DNA of 64,000 nt from Rhodococcus triatomae (GTDB lineage: Bacteria > Actinomycetota > Actinomycetes > Mycobacteriales > Mycobacteriaceae). The stretch is from contig NZ_CP048814.1 in NCBI RefSeq assembly GCF_014217785.1, positions 4,526,001 through 4,590,000 of the forward strand. The letters run 5' to 3'. Positions 1 through 35,391 of the stretch are shown here, piece by piece. The notes under the pieces were generated by a model that did not search any database, had not been told where the DNA came from, and saw only the letters and a list, made by a program, of their open reading frames with translations. The position numbers were made by a program, and so were the translations under genes. Numbering within the stretch: the stretch's first letter is position 1; each line of letters starts with the position of its first letter.

Positions 1-18
1 AGAAGGGCGGACAGCGTC

Positions 19-867
19 GTGTTCACCTACACCAGCGACGACGGGATCGTCATCCACGTCCACGAATGGCTCACCGACGGTCGAGCCCGCGGCATCGTCC
101 AACTCGCCCACGGCATGGGTGAGCATGCTGCGCGTTACGCGCCGATCGCGGAGTCGCTCAACGCGGAGGGTTTCCACGTGTACGCCGCGGATCATCGCGG
201 CCACGGCACGAGCATGCATGCCGAGCCCGGAGCCATCGGCAAGGACGGCTGGAACCACCTCGTGCAGGACATGGTGGCCCTCACCGGAATTCTCCGTGAG
301 CGGCATCCCGGCCTGCCGGTGGTGTTGCTGGCGCACAGCCTCGGGTCCTTCGCCACTCAGCAGTATCTCCTCGACCATTCCGATCTGGTCGATGCGGTGG
401 CGCTGTCCGGTACCACCGCCGTCGACCAGCTGATCGACAGTCTGGTCAACGACGGTCCCGACGTGCTCGCCCAGTTCAACGCCGAGTTCGAGCCTGCGCG
501 AACGGGCTACGACTGGCTCAGTCGCGACGAGCACCAGGTCGACCTGTATCTGTCCGATCCGCTCTGTGGATTCAGCCTCGACGCATCCGGCATGGGCGAC
601 CTCATCGCCGCCGGTACCCGGTTCGCCGACGTGTCCACCGTGCGCAAGAACCTCCCGGTGTACGTGTTCGTCGGCGACCGAGATCCGCTCAACGCCAAGC
701 TCACCCGCAGCGACCTTCTCGTGGACCGGTATCGCGCGGCCGGGATCACCGACGTGACGTATCAGGTCTACCCGGGCGCCCGCCACGAGATCCTCAACGA
801 GACGAACCGCGCGGAGGTACTCGAGGACCTGACGGGCTGGCTGGATCGGGTGATCACGGCGGGCTGA
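19..867 (+). CDS. Alpha/beta hydrolase, serine aminopeptidase S33 / monoacylglycerol lipase-like
   Basis: This 282-residue protein has the length and layout of monoacylglycerol-lipase/S33 hydrolases, which cleave acyl esters in the cytoplasm or at the membrane. Visible elements are the oxyanion-loop motif HGMGEH (31-36), DHRGHG (58-63), the nucleophile elbow AHSLG with Ser107, the acid in GDRDPL (Asp222) and His256 in ARHEIL. These give a complete Ser-Asp-His triad. The elbow begins with Ala instead of the usual Gly. There is no signal peptide. The start is GTG at 19, with a purine-rich AGAAGGG stretch at the very edge of the window as the likely ribosome site. It converges on the acyltransferase gene with 33 bases between the two stops, and no clear terminator lies in that gap. 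The exact substrate (monoglyceride, other ester or lysophospholipid) cannot be read from the sequence. Confidence 0.85.
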   Translation: MFTYTSDDGIVIHVHEWLTDGRARGIVQLAHGMGEHAARYAPIAESLNAEGFHVYAADHRGHGTSMHAEPGAIGKDGWNHLVQDMVALTGILRERHPGLPVVLLAHSLGSFATQQYLLDHSDLVDAVALSGTTAVDQLIDSLVNDGPDVLAQFNAEFEPARTGYDWLSRDEHQVDLYLSDPLCGFSLDASGMGDLIAAGTRFADVSTVRKNLPVYVFVGDRDPLNAKLTRSDLLVDRYRAAGITDVTYQVYPGARHEILNETNRAEVLEDLTGWLDRVITAG

Positions 868-900
868 TCCCGCCCCTCCCACCACTTCCCCGCCGCTCCC

Positions 901-2334
901 CTATGCCTCGCGCACCCGCACTGCCACCGACGGACGTGCGGGTGCCGCGATGCCTTGCTGCGCAACGGCACCGAGGACTGCCGAGAGTCGGGCCACGAAC
1001 CGCCCGATCGTCGTGTGGCCCGTGGCGGTGTTCGGGAAGCGCGACCGTAGGGACAGCCCGCCCCCGGTACGGGACACCCAGAACTGGGCGTCGTCGCAGA
1101 CGGTGACGTTGCTGATGTGGTGGGCATTCAGTTCGCCGTGTCGTTCCGATCCGGCGAGGCGCCGGTAGTCGATGTACGACGCCATGAACAGATCGGTTCG
1201 CGTGCGTCGGTACCGCTCGCCGACCCCGGCGTGGATCTGCCCCATCGAGAGCCCGCCGAGGGTCAGCGCGGACCGGAACGCGGCGTGGGTGTCGACGAGC
1301 GTGGTCGCGAAGTCGCCTTCCGTGATCGGTACCGTCAGTGGCGCGCTGGTGGTCAGCCACCCGACGGCGTTCTCCCAGCGCGGATCTCGACGAGTGTGGA
1401 GTGGGAACTGGAGCGGGAGCCGATCCGGGCCGCCCTCGAGACGCAACGCCATCGCCAGTGCGGCGAGGATGCCCGTGAACATCGTGCCGCCTGCCCGCAG
1501 GCAGTGCTCCTCGAACCGGTCCGACTCGGCGCCGCCGAGGACGGTCTGGACGTCGGAGGCCTGGGCGACCGGTCTGCCCGCCTCCACCCCGAGGTCGAGG
1601 GGGAAGCTCGGTGCCGTTCCCCCGCAGTCGTCGTAGAACTTGGCCCAGGCCCGCACGCGGGGATCGCCCGTGGTGACGGTGGCTTCGCGGCCGGCCTGGT
1701 GCTCGGTCTCGCAGAAGGCCATGAAGCTGCCTGCGGGTCCGAGCAGGGCGTCGACTTCCGCCGCGGTCGCCTCCGGATCGAACGCGAGGATCTCGTGGAT
1801 CGTGGAGAGTTCGCGAACGGCGATCGCCAGCGAGTATCCGTCGACGATGGTGTGGTCGAACGCGGCGATGATCGTGGTGCGGGTGTCTCGCTCGACGGTG
1901 GCGAAGAGGAATGCCGGGAAGGTCAGCGGGTCACACACCCGGGTGAACCGGTCCCGGAGGTGGTTGCGCAGGGCGGTGGTGTCGGTGAACTCGCGCGGTG
2001 CCGACCTCTCGAGTCCGAGGGCGTCCGGCGACACGATGTGTCGTTCGATCCGGTCCGGGTGGACGTCGAATCCGGTCCAGAGTGCATCGTGGCGACGGAT
2101 GAAGGTGTCGAACGTACGGCGGAGGGTGTCCGGGTCGGGCTGACCCGGGACGTCGAAGCTCCCCGCCATCCAGACACTTCTGCCCACGCCCTGCGTCCGG
2201 GCGGTATCGAGGTGGAACCGCTGGTTGTAGCTCGGCGGCACCGAGGATCTGCGCAGCCTCTCAGGAGCCGCGAGGGTCCATTCGGTGACGGTGCCCGGGT
2301 CGATCTCGTATCGGTCGATTGCGGTGACGCGCAT
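901..2334 (-). CDS. PapA-like acyltransferase (condensation-domain superfamily)
   Basis: This 477-residue stand-alone protein belongs to the condensation/PapA acyltransferase fold. Known PapA enzymes use an HxxxDG motif to move an acyl chain onto hydroxyls of cell-envelope or secreted lipids. The motif is present as His161-TIV-Asp165-Gly166, preceded by Asp rather than a second His, which is more PapA-like than NRPS-like. A later MASYIDYRR stretch sits where the structural DFGWG-type region lies in relatives. ATG at 2334 is preferred because GGAGG lies six bases upstream and because this ATG overlaps the previous gene's TGA as TGATG, which implies translational coupling. An in-frame extension upstream to 2526 overlaps the secreted protein and has no protein-like composition. 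It is the last gene of a three-gene operon. The acyl donor and acceptor are unknown; acylation of a Ser/Thr hydroxyl in a neighbouring NRPS product is an inference. Confidence 0.8.
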   Translation of the reverse strand: MRVTAIDRYEIDPGTVTEWTLAAPERLRRSSVPPSYNQRFHLDTARTQGVGRSVWMAGSFDVPGQPDPDTLRRTFDTFIRRHDALWTGFDVHPDRIERHIVSPDALGLERSAPREFTDTTALRNHLRDRFTRVCDPLTFPAFLFATVERDTRTTIIAAFDHTIVDGYSLAIAVRELSTIHEILAFDPEATAAEVDALLGPAGSFMAFCETEHQAGREATVTTGDPRVRAWAKFYDDCGGTAPSFPLDLGVEAGRPVAQASDVQTVLGGAESDRFEEHCLRAGGTMFTGILAALAMALRLEGGPDRLPLQFPLHTRRDPRWENAVGWLTTSAPLTVPITEGDFATTLVDTHAAFRSALTLGGLSMGQIHAGVGERYRRTRTDLFMASYIDYRRLAGSERHGELNAHHISNVTVCDDAQFWVSRTGGGLSLRSRFPNTATGHTTIGRFVARLSAVLGAVAQQGIAAPARPSVAVRVREA

Positions 2335-2780
2335 CAGCGGCCTCCGGACTCGGCACCCAGGCCGGCGAGGACGCGCTCGACGCAGCCGTAGGCGGCGACG
2401 GTGATGATCGCGACCGGGCCTGCGGCGACCGCGGCGAGGCGTTGCCCCATCGCGTTCACGAACACGATGACGTTCTGCAGGTTGAAGTCCGCGGAGGTCT
2501 TTCCCACGAGGGCGCCGAGGCCGCATGCGCGCAGAGTCTTGACGACCACCGCACCGGCTGCGGTGGCCACGGCGGTCGCCTTCTCGATGGGGCCCGCCGT
2601 GCCGACCACGCCGGCGTCGTCGGCCGTCTCACCGATGGCATCTCCGGCGAGGTCGTCGGTGATGTCGGTGGCCGCGGCGGCGGGCGCCGGGGCGGGAACG
2701 AACGGCGCGGCCTGCACGGTGGCCGAGCCCAGGCAGACGGTGGCGATCAGGGCGGCGAGAACCAGGACGATGCGCTTCAC
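2334..2780 (-). CDS. Small secreted protein of unknown function
   Basis: The 148-residue product starts with a classic Sec signal peptide: a VKR start, a hydrophobic core of about 16 residues, and a likely cleavage after the VQA motif near residue 24. A Pro/Ala-rich linker follows. The mature part is Ala/Gly/Val-rich with two cysteines (in RACGLG and AYGCVE) that could form a disulfide, and a long hydrophobic stretch near the C terminus. I do not recognise the family. GTG at 2780 is chosen because it begins the signal peptide, has AGAAGGA upstream, and overlaps the preceding gene's stop as GTGA. The gene overlaps the acyltransferase start by one base. The operon context suggests it works outside the cytoplasm with the other two products. 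It could instead be membrane-anchored through its hydrophobic stretch. Confidence 0.72.
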   Translation of the reverse strand: MKRIVLVLAALIATVCLGSATVQAAPFVPAPAPAAAATDITDDLAGDAIGETADDAGVVGTAGPIEKATAVATAAGAVVVKTLRACGLGALVGKTSADFNLQNVIVFVNAMGQRLAAVAAGPVAIITVAAYGCVERVLAGLGAESGGR

Positions 2781-3433
2781 GGGAGTGTTCCTTCTGTCGA
2801 GGAGGTGGAGTGGAGAGAGGCGGAAAGAGTCGATGTGGAGTACGGCGGCCCGGGGTGGAGCGGGGTGAGGAAGGACCAGCCGGTGTCGACCCAGCGGCGC
2901 CGCGGAAGACAGTGGCCACCGTCGACGACGACCCGCCCCCGGGCCATCGCCCGGACCGCGGCCGGGTCGAGTGCGGTGAGTTCGGGTCGATCCCCCAGGA
3001 CCAGGACCGCGTCGGCTCCACGGCAGGCGTCGAGCGGGGTCGACGCGTACGCCGGGGTGTGCACGGGGCGCAGCCGGAACGGGGCCTCGGGGGCGAAGGC
3101 GGTGACGAGCGCACCCTCCCGGCCGAGTTGCTCGACCACGTCGTGTGCACGATGGCGTCCTCGGTCCGGAGCGGGAGCGAGGCTGCCGAGGACGGCGATA
3201 CGGGCACCGGTGAGAGGTCCGCAGGACTGCCGGACGAGCGAGAGAATCCGACGTTCGGTCCGGTCGGTTTCCGCGTCGGGCGAATATTCGACGGCGAGAA
3301 CCGGGAGTTTTCCCGGCCTTCCGCGTTCCCCGATTCCATGGTCTCCGATTCCATGGTCTGCGATTCCGCCGTCGCGATCGGTGCGATAATTCGACAACGT
3401 CGTCGCGGTCGAGTAGCCACCATTTTTCGTCAT
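2777..3433 (-). CDS. Stand-alone UDP-sugar dehydrogenase C-terminal-like (UDP-binding) domain protein
   Basis: The 218-residue protein resembles only the C-terminal UDP-sugar-binding domain of UDP-glucose/GDP-mannose dehydrogenases. It has the GARIAVLGSLAPAPD strand-loop (in full enzymes usually VLGLAFKPNTDD), the helix DVVEQLGREGA, the strand GADAVLVLGD, and the ending LDPAAVRAMARGRVVVDGG. The N-terminal NAD-binding and central catalytic domains are absent, so it should not be a complete dehydrogenase. Nucleotide-sugar binding or a partner role is inferred. Residues around 22-40 carry short DHGIG repeats, and the C-terminal tail is Ser/Thr-rich. ATG at 3433 has GGAAAGGG eight bases upstream. 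It is the first gene of the operon and ends inside the start of the secreted-protein gene (GTGA overlap). Confidence 0.7.
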   Translation of the reverse strand: MTKNGGYSTATTLSNYRTDRDGGIADHGIGDHGIGERGRPGKLPVLAVEYSPDAETDRTERRILSLVRQSCGPLTGARIAVLGSLAPAPDRGRHRAHDVVEQLGREGALVTAFAPEAPFRLRPVHTPAYASTPLDACRGADAVLVLGDRPELTALDPAAVRAMARGRVVVDGGHCLPRRRWVDTGWSFLTPLHPGPPYSTSTLSASLHSTSSTEGTLP

Positions 3434-3847
3434 TGTCGAAGCCCTTTCCGATATCGAGAGCGTCAGCGGAAAGTGATTTCGCCGATCGAGGGGTGGGTGG
3501 TCGCAGCTTTTCCGGGTGGGGAATCATGCGTGGTAGGGCATGATTCGGGTGTCTCTCCCGCGAGTGCGCCCAGCCGGAGCCGAGTGAAGCCGGAGGTGAT
3601 TGAACAAGTGTCCGGGGTGGCGGTTCCGAACGCGGAGCCGTCGATCGCGTCCGGCTGTAACATCCCAGCTCGAGGCGTACGAAGTTGCGTCCGGTCCGGA
3701 TCCGGCCCGGCGAATCCCGGGCGGTGTGACGCAGTGCCCTCTATGATCTGTATCTCAAACTCGTGGAGTTCTCGTCGATTTCTGTGGTAATTACGGCGAG
3801 GCTGCCGAACCGTTGAATTCGGTACGATCCCGAGAGTCGGAGAATTG
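3434..3847. promoter_or_regulatory. Divergent intergenic region between the acyltransferase operon and the STAND-WD40 gene
   Basis: These 414 bases should contain the promoters for both flanking transcription units. It is locally more A/T-rich than its surroundings towards the right end. A TATGAT hexamer at 3742-3747 is a plausible -10 element for the rightward gene, but no convincing -35 sits 17 bases upstream. No clear promoter could be picked for the leftward operon. A 66-codon open frame (3463-3663, minus) lacks protein-like features and is not called. Confidence 0.4.
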
Positions 3848-6800
3848 ATGGACCGTCCTGGTGAATCAGATCACCCGCGTATCCAATTTGCTGCGCGATT
3901 TTCCCTTCTGTACGACCTGGCGGGCCGCCCCGTTCTCAAGCGGCTCGCCGATCGCGCCAATTCGACGATTGTGGTGACGGATTCGCGGCGGACCTCGTTC
4001 GTCTCGGCGCAGCGCCTCTCGGACTGGCGATCCGGGAGAAATGTGCCCGCTCGCTTCGACGGCCTCGCCGCCACCCTGCGGGTGCTCGTGGGTGCCGCGC
4101 GTGCCCGTCATCCGGAGCCTCCCGTCGAGGGGCTCTACTCGGTGCGCAACTGGCAGCAGCTGTGGGAGCAGGCCGGTCGCAGCGACGCTGCCGGCACGCG
4201 CGGCGGCGAGGCGCCGCGTCCGGTCGTGTCCACCGAGCCGCCGTACCGCGGGCTCGCCGCGTTCACCGCCGACGACAGCAGATTCTTCTTCGGCCGCAAC
4301 CGCGCCACGGCGGCGCTGCTGGCCCTGGTGTTGGCCAATTCGGACGGGGTCGCGCTCACGGTGCTGGTGGGCGCGTCCGGTTCCGGCAAGTCGTCACTGC
4401 TCCACGCGGGACTTGCCCCCGCACTGGCCCCGGACCGAACGGCTGTCGAGATGACGCCCGGCCGCGATCCGGGGGAAGGACTCGACGCGGCCCTGGAGTC
4501 GGCACCGCGCGGCAGCCGCGTGGTCCTGATCGTCGACCAGTTCGAGGAGCTCTTCACCCAGACCACCGACGAACGGCGCCGGACCCGGTTCGTGGACCGG
4601 CTGATCGAACTCGCCCGGGACCGACGCGGCGGCTCGGCCACGGTGGATGCCGTCGTCGTCGCGGTGCGCGCCGACTTCTACGAGCAGTGCCTGCGGTATC
4701 CCGAGCTGGCCGAACGGCTCGAGTACGGACAGATGGTCCTCGGCCCGATGACCCAGGAGGAGATCGCGTCCGCCGTCGACGGCCCTGCCGAACTGGTGGG
4801 GGTCGGTGTGGAGCCGGGCCTGGTGGACGTCATGCTCCGGGACCTGGGTGCCGGTACCGACGGGAACGAGGAGTCCGCTCCCGGGCGGTACAACGCCGGC
4901 GCCCTCCCCCTGCTGGGCCATGCGCTGCTGGCCACGTGGCAGGAGCGCACCGGGGACCGGCTGTCCATCGCCGCGTACAAGTCGGTGGGCGGGGTCCGCG
5001 GTGCGGTGGCCCGCACCGCGGAGGAAGTCTGGTCGAAGCTCACCGCACCGCAGCAGTTCGCCGCGCGCCAGTTGCTGATGGAATTGGTGACGGTGGCCGA
5101 GGACGGCCCCGATACCCGGAGGAGAGTGTCCAGGCCCCGGCTGCTCGGTGCCTGCGCCGACCCCGCCGCGGCCGCTGCTGCCCTGCAGCGTCTCACCGAC
5201 GCCCGACTGGTCACCGGTGACGCCACCGGTGTCGAGCTCACCCACGAGGCGGTGTTCGAGGCCTGGCCCCGTCTCGCGGGCTGGCTGAGCGAGGACCGCG
5301 CGGACGCGGTGTTGCGGCAGCGGATCGACAAGGACGCGCACGAGTGGGAGGCACACGACCGGGACGGGTCGTTGCTGTACCGCGGGCTGAGGCTCGAGTC
5401 CGCGCTCACGTGGGCGGAGGGCCGCGGCGAGCGGGTCGGGTCGACGACGGCCGCGTTCATCGAGGCGGGTCGCCGGCAGGATCGTTCGGCGCGGGTGCGC
5501 CGTCGCGTCCTGGTGGCGGCGCTGACGGTGCTCGCGCTGGTCGCCTCGGTGGCGGCGGTCACCGCGCAGGTGCAGCGTCTCGCTGCCGACGACGAACGGA
5601 ACGCGGCACAGTTCGCGGAGGTGCTGGCACAGGCGGCCCGCACCCAGAACTCGGACCCGTCGTTGTCCGCGCAGTTGTCCCTGGTCGCGCGGGACACCCG
5701 ACCGGAGGACGACACGGCGTTCACGATGACGGTCGCGACGCAGAACTCGCCCTTGGCGAGTCCCCTCAGCGGACACGACGGCGCGGTCTATCACACGGCC
5801 GTCGGCCCGAACGGGATCGCGGCGTCGGCCAGCTACGACCGCACGATCAGGCTGTGGAACGTGGACGGTCCCCGCGCCCAGGTGGGTCCGCCCCTGGTCG
5901 GGCACACCAGCTGGGTGACCAGTGTGGCGTTCTCTCCGGACGGCGCACTGCTCGCGAGCGGCAGCGGCGATCACACCGTGCGGTTGTGGGATGTCCGGGA
6001 CCCGGAACATCCCCGGCCGATCGGTGGCCCGCTGGAGGGGCACGACGGCGCGATCTACATGGTGGCGTTCAGTCCGGACGGGCGCACGGTGGCGAGTGCC
6101 GGCGACGACGGCACCGTCCGGCTGTGGAACGTGGAGGATCCCGAGGCGGTGGTGGACCGGTCTCCCCCACTGCGGGGTCACACGGCGGCGGTTCGGTCGG
6201 TGGCGTTCAGCCCGGACGGCCGGACCCTGGTGTCGGGGAGCGACGACCTCACGGCGCGATTGTGGAACCTGTCCGACCCGGCTGCGCCCGAACCGTGGGG
6301 CCCGCCTCTGGTCGGGCACTCGGACACGGTGCACTCGGTGGCGTTCAGCCCGGACGGCAGCCTGCTGGCGACCGGCAGCGACGATCAGAGCGTGCGGCTG
6401 TGGTTCGTGGACGACATGCGGACGCCCGTCCCGGCGCGGGAGTCGCTCACCGGTCACGACGCCGCGATCTGGTCCATCGGCTTCAGCCCGGACGGGTCGG
6501 CGCTCGTGTCGGCGAGTTGGGACGGTACGGCGCGGATCTGGTCGCTGAAGGACCCGAATCGACCGACCGTGCTCGGTCAGCCGTTGGCGGGCAGCAGCGG
6601 TGGACTGACCACTGCCGTGTTCACCCGCGACGGGCACACGGTGGTGACCGGCGGCCAGGACGGTGTGGTGCGGATGTGGACCCTGTCCGACGCGGTGCTG
6701 GCAGGGCACACGCTCCGGGTGGCCACCCCCGCGGTCAGTGCCGACGGCCGGGTGATGGCAACCGGCTCGCGGGACGGCACGGCACTGGTGTGGGATGTCG

Positions 6801-7732
6801 CGGACGGGCACACTCCGGTGGCCCGGGCGCGGGTGACGCCTCCGGACGGGCTCGGGATCGAGGCGATCGCGATGTCCGCGGACGGCACGCTCCTCGCGTC
6901 GGCGAGCCTGGGCACCGGCCGGATCCAGTTGTGGGACATCGATCGACCGGATCCGGTGCCTGCCGGTCCGCCCCTCGAGGTGGCCGCACGCTACACGCAC
7001 GGCCTGGCGTTCAGCCCGGACGGCAGCCTGCTCGCCACCGCGGCGGGTGACCAGTCGGTCCAGTTGTGGCAGTTGCACCGTCACGGCCCGCCGACGGCGG
7101 TGGCGCCTCCGCTCACCGGGGCGGCCGGCTGGATCAACGCCGTCCAGTTCAGCCCCGACGGGTCGGTCCTGGCCGCCGCGAGCAGCGACAAGACGGTGCA
7201 CCTGTGGGACGTGTCCGAGCCGTCCGCTCCCCGGACCGCCGGCCCGCCGCTGGTCGGGCACGACGGCGCGGTGAACACGGTGGCCTTCAGCGCGGACGGG
7301 CAGGTGCTGGCCAGTGGCAGCGACGACCAGACCATCCGGGTGTGGGAGTGGCAGGAGGGTTCACGGGCCGAGGCGGCCGTGCTGACCGGTCACTCGAGCA
7401 CGATCCGTTCGGTCTCGTTTGCCCCCGACGGCCGGATGCTGGCCAGCGGCAGCGACGATCAGAGCGTGCGGCTGTGGAACGTCGACGACCCGGAGCAGGC
7501 GCATGCGGTGGGCGGCTCGGTGGTTCCGGACGGGACGGTGCGGTGGCGGGTCGTGTACGGCGCCAGTCCGGACGTGCTCCTGGCCGCGGGTGAGGGCGGC
7601 GCGGTACGCGCGCTGGACCTCGATGTCGAGCATTCCCGGGAGCGGGTGTGTGCGGCGACCGGCGGGATCCTCACCCGCGAGATCTGGCCGCAGTACCTGA
7701 CCGACCTGCGCTACCGGTCGCCCTGTGCGTGA
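3848..7732 (+). CDS. nSTAND1-type NTPase with transmembrane segment and C-terminal WD40 repeats
   Basis: This 1294-residue protein has four parts. Residues 1-100 are helical, with an HTH-like segment (QRLSDWRSGRNVP) common in actinobacterial relatives. A STAND P-loop NTPase follows, with Walker A GASGSGKS (175-182) and Walker B LIVDQFEELF (227-236, Asp230). A hydrophobic helix lies near 553-575. From about 639 to 1240 there are about 14 WD40-like units (GH...FSPDG...SGS.D..VRLW), enough for two seven-bladed propellers; units 7, 9 and 14 are degenerate. It ends in a short Cys-containing tail. STAND proteins act as ligand-triggered switches, and the propeller usually senses or scaffolds. ATG at 3848 is chosen because GGAG lies five bases upstream; TTG at 3845 is an alternative. 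It converges on NRPS1 with 30 bases between stops. A signalling or defence role is possible, but the effector is not obvious. Confidence 0.88.
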   Translation: MDRPGESDHPRIQFAARFSLLYDLAGRPVLKRLADRANSTIVVTDSRRTSFVSAQRLSDWRSGRNVPARFDGLAATLRVLVGAARARHPEPPVEGLYSVRNWQQLWEQAGRSDAAGTRGGEAPRPVVSTEPPYRGLAAFTADDSRFFFGRNRATAALLALVLANSDGVALTVLVGASGSGKSSLLHAGLAPALAPDRTAVEMTPGRDPGEGLDAALESAPRGSRVVLIVDQFEELFTQTTDERRRTRFVDRLIELARDRRGGSATVDAVVVAVRADFYEQCLRYPELAERLEYGQMVLGPMTQEEIASAVDGPAELVGVGVEPGLVDVMLRDLGAGTDGNEESAPGRYNAGALPLLGHALLATWQERTGDRLSIAAYKSVGGVRGAVARTAEEVWSKLTAPQQFAARQLLMELVTVAEDGPDTRRRVSRPRLLGACADPAAAAAALQRLTDARLVTGDATGVELTHEAVFEAWPRLAGWLSEDRADAVLRQRIDKDAHEWEAHDRDGSLLYRGLRLESALTWAEGRGERVGSTTAAFIEAGRRQDRSARVRRRVLVAALTVLALVASVAAVTAQVQRLAADDERNAAQFAEVLAQAARTQNSDPSLSAQLSLVARDTRPEDDTAFTMTVATQNSPLASPLSGHDGAVYHTAVGPNGIAASASYDRTIRLWNVDGPRAQVGPPLVGHTSWVTSVAFSPDGALLASGSGDHTVRLWDVRDPEHPRPIGGPLEGHDGAIYMVAFSPDGRTVASAGDDGTVRLWNVEDPEAVVDRSPPLRGHTAAVRSVAFSPDGRTLVSGSDDLTARLWNLSDPAAPEPWGPPLVGHSDTVHSVAFSPDGSLLATGSDDQSVRLWFVDDMRTPVPARESLTGHDAAIWSIGFSPDGSALVSASWDGTARIWSLKDPNRPTVLGQPLAGSSGGLTTAVFTRDGHTVVTGGQDGVVRMWTLSDAVLAGHTLRVATPAVSADGRVMATGSRDGTALVWDVADGHTPVARARVTPPDGLGIEAIAMSADGTLLASASLGTGRIQLWDIDRPDPVPAGPPLEVAARYTHGLAFSPDGSLLATAAGDQSVQLWQLHRHGPPTAVAPPLTGAAGWINAVQFSPDGSVLAAASSDKTVHLWDVSEPSAPRTAGPPLVGHDGAVNTVAFSADGQVLASGSDDQTIRVWEWQEGSRAEAAVLTGHSSTIRSVSFAPDGRMLASGSDDQSVRLWNVDDPEQAHAVGGSVVPDGTVRWRVVYGASPDVLLAAGEGGAVRALDLDVEHSRERVCAATGGILTREIWPQYLTDLRYRSPCA

Positions 7733-7762
7733 GACCTCGACTACCGGTCGGCCGGCTCCCGG

Positions 7763-34675
<26,913 letters not shown>

Positions 34676-34915
34676 CGTGAGGTCCCCTGAAGGGTCGAGA
34701 CGGGATCGAAACGGAAGAATCGAGAAGCACAGGACGAAGATCGGTCGGGTTCTCGTGTGCGGCGTCCGAGGTGGCGGGTGCGTTTCGGCCCTCTGTCCGC
34801 CGACGGCACCGGTACCACCATGGGTCTCGCCATTGGTCTCACCACGTGGAGCAGTTCGTCGCGGACGGTCTCGGGGATGGGTCAGCCGTCCGGAATCGTG
34901 GCGTGCGTCCGCCCG
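34676..34915. promoter_or_regulatory. Intergenic region upstream of NRPS1
   Basis: The 240 bases between the Cys4-protein stop and the NRPS1 start must hold any dedicated NRPS1 promoter. I see a good ribosome site next to the start but no convincing -10/-35 pair, regulator operator or hairpin. Read-through from the Cys4 gene is equally possible. Confidence 0.3.
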
Positions 34916-35248
34916 TCAGCGCAGGCGTTCGGCCTCACGGGCACGCTGAACCAGGTCCGCGCAGAGTTCGGCGAGTTCGTCACGGCCGGCACCTTCTGCC
35001 ACCGCGGTGGCGACATCTTCCGCCGCCGCCCGGACTTCGAACGCTCGATCGGCCAGCGCCGTGGCCTCGTCGGCGGTGAGGACCACCGAGTCGGCGGGAA
35101 GGTCGGACCGCCGGACCAGGCTCCGCTGCTCGTACGCACGCTGACGGCACGACTGCCGGCAATAGCGACGGCGCCGCCCGACCCCGGAACCGGCGACCTC
35201 TCGGCCGCACCACAGGCAGGACTCGGGGCGGCGGGACACGGAGGCCAT
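34916..35248 (-). CDS. Small Cys4 zinc-ribbon-like protein, function unknown
   Basis: The 110-residue protein has CLWCGR near residue 11 and CRQSC near residue 30. Together these form a Cx2C...Cx3C cluster in an Arg-rich segment suited to zinc and nucleic-acid binding. It is followed by an acidic Ala-rich helical region likely to form a coiled coil. ATG at 35248 has AGGGTGA about eight bases upstream. It is divergent from rbpA, the same arrangement as the small gene Rv2049c beside rbpA (Rv2050) in Mycobacterium tuberculosis. Homology to Rv2049c is plausible but was not checked by alignment. It lies upstream of NRPS1 on the same strand with a 240-base gap, so it may or may not share its transcript. 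Confidence 0.7.
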   Translation of the reverse strand: MASVSRRPESCLWCGREVAGSGVGRRRRYCRQSCRQRAYEQRSLVRRSDLPADSVVLTADEATALADRAFEVRAAAEDVATAVAEGAGRDELAELCADLVQRAREAERLR

Positions 35249-35391
35249 GTCGGATCACCCTACTGGCGTCGCCGTTCCCGGTGAACGTCCCCTGCGGCCC
35301 GCTCGACCGGGAGTGGGCGTGCGAGGCACGCGGCCCGGCACCGGTAAGATGGGGTGGTTGCGTTCCCTCCTGAGCCCCCACAGGAGCCTGC

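Noticed and set aside
2335-2526. N-terminal extension of the acyltransferase frame
   Set aside because: The 64 extra residues are Arg/Pro/Gly-rich and overlap the secreted-protein gene. The ATG at 2334 has a strong ribosome site and coupling overlap.
2781-3527. N-terminal extension of the secreted-protein frame
   Set aside because: The upstream frame overlaps the UDP-binding-domain gene and would bury a clean signal peptide internally.
3463-3663. 66-codon minus-strand open frame in the divergent intergenic region
   Set aside because: No ribosome site, no recognisable features, and it lies where promoters are needed.
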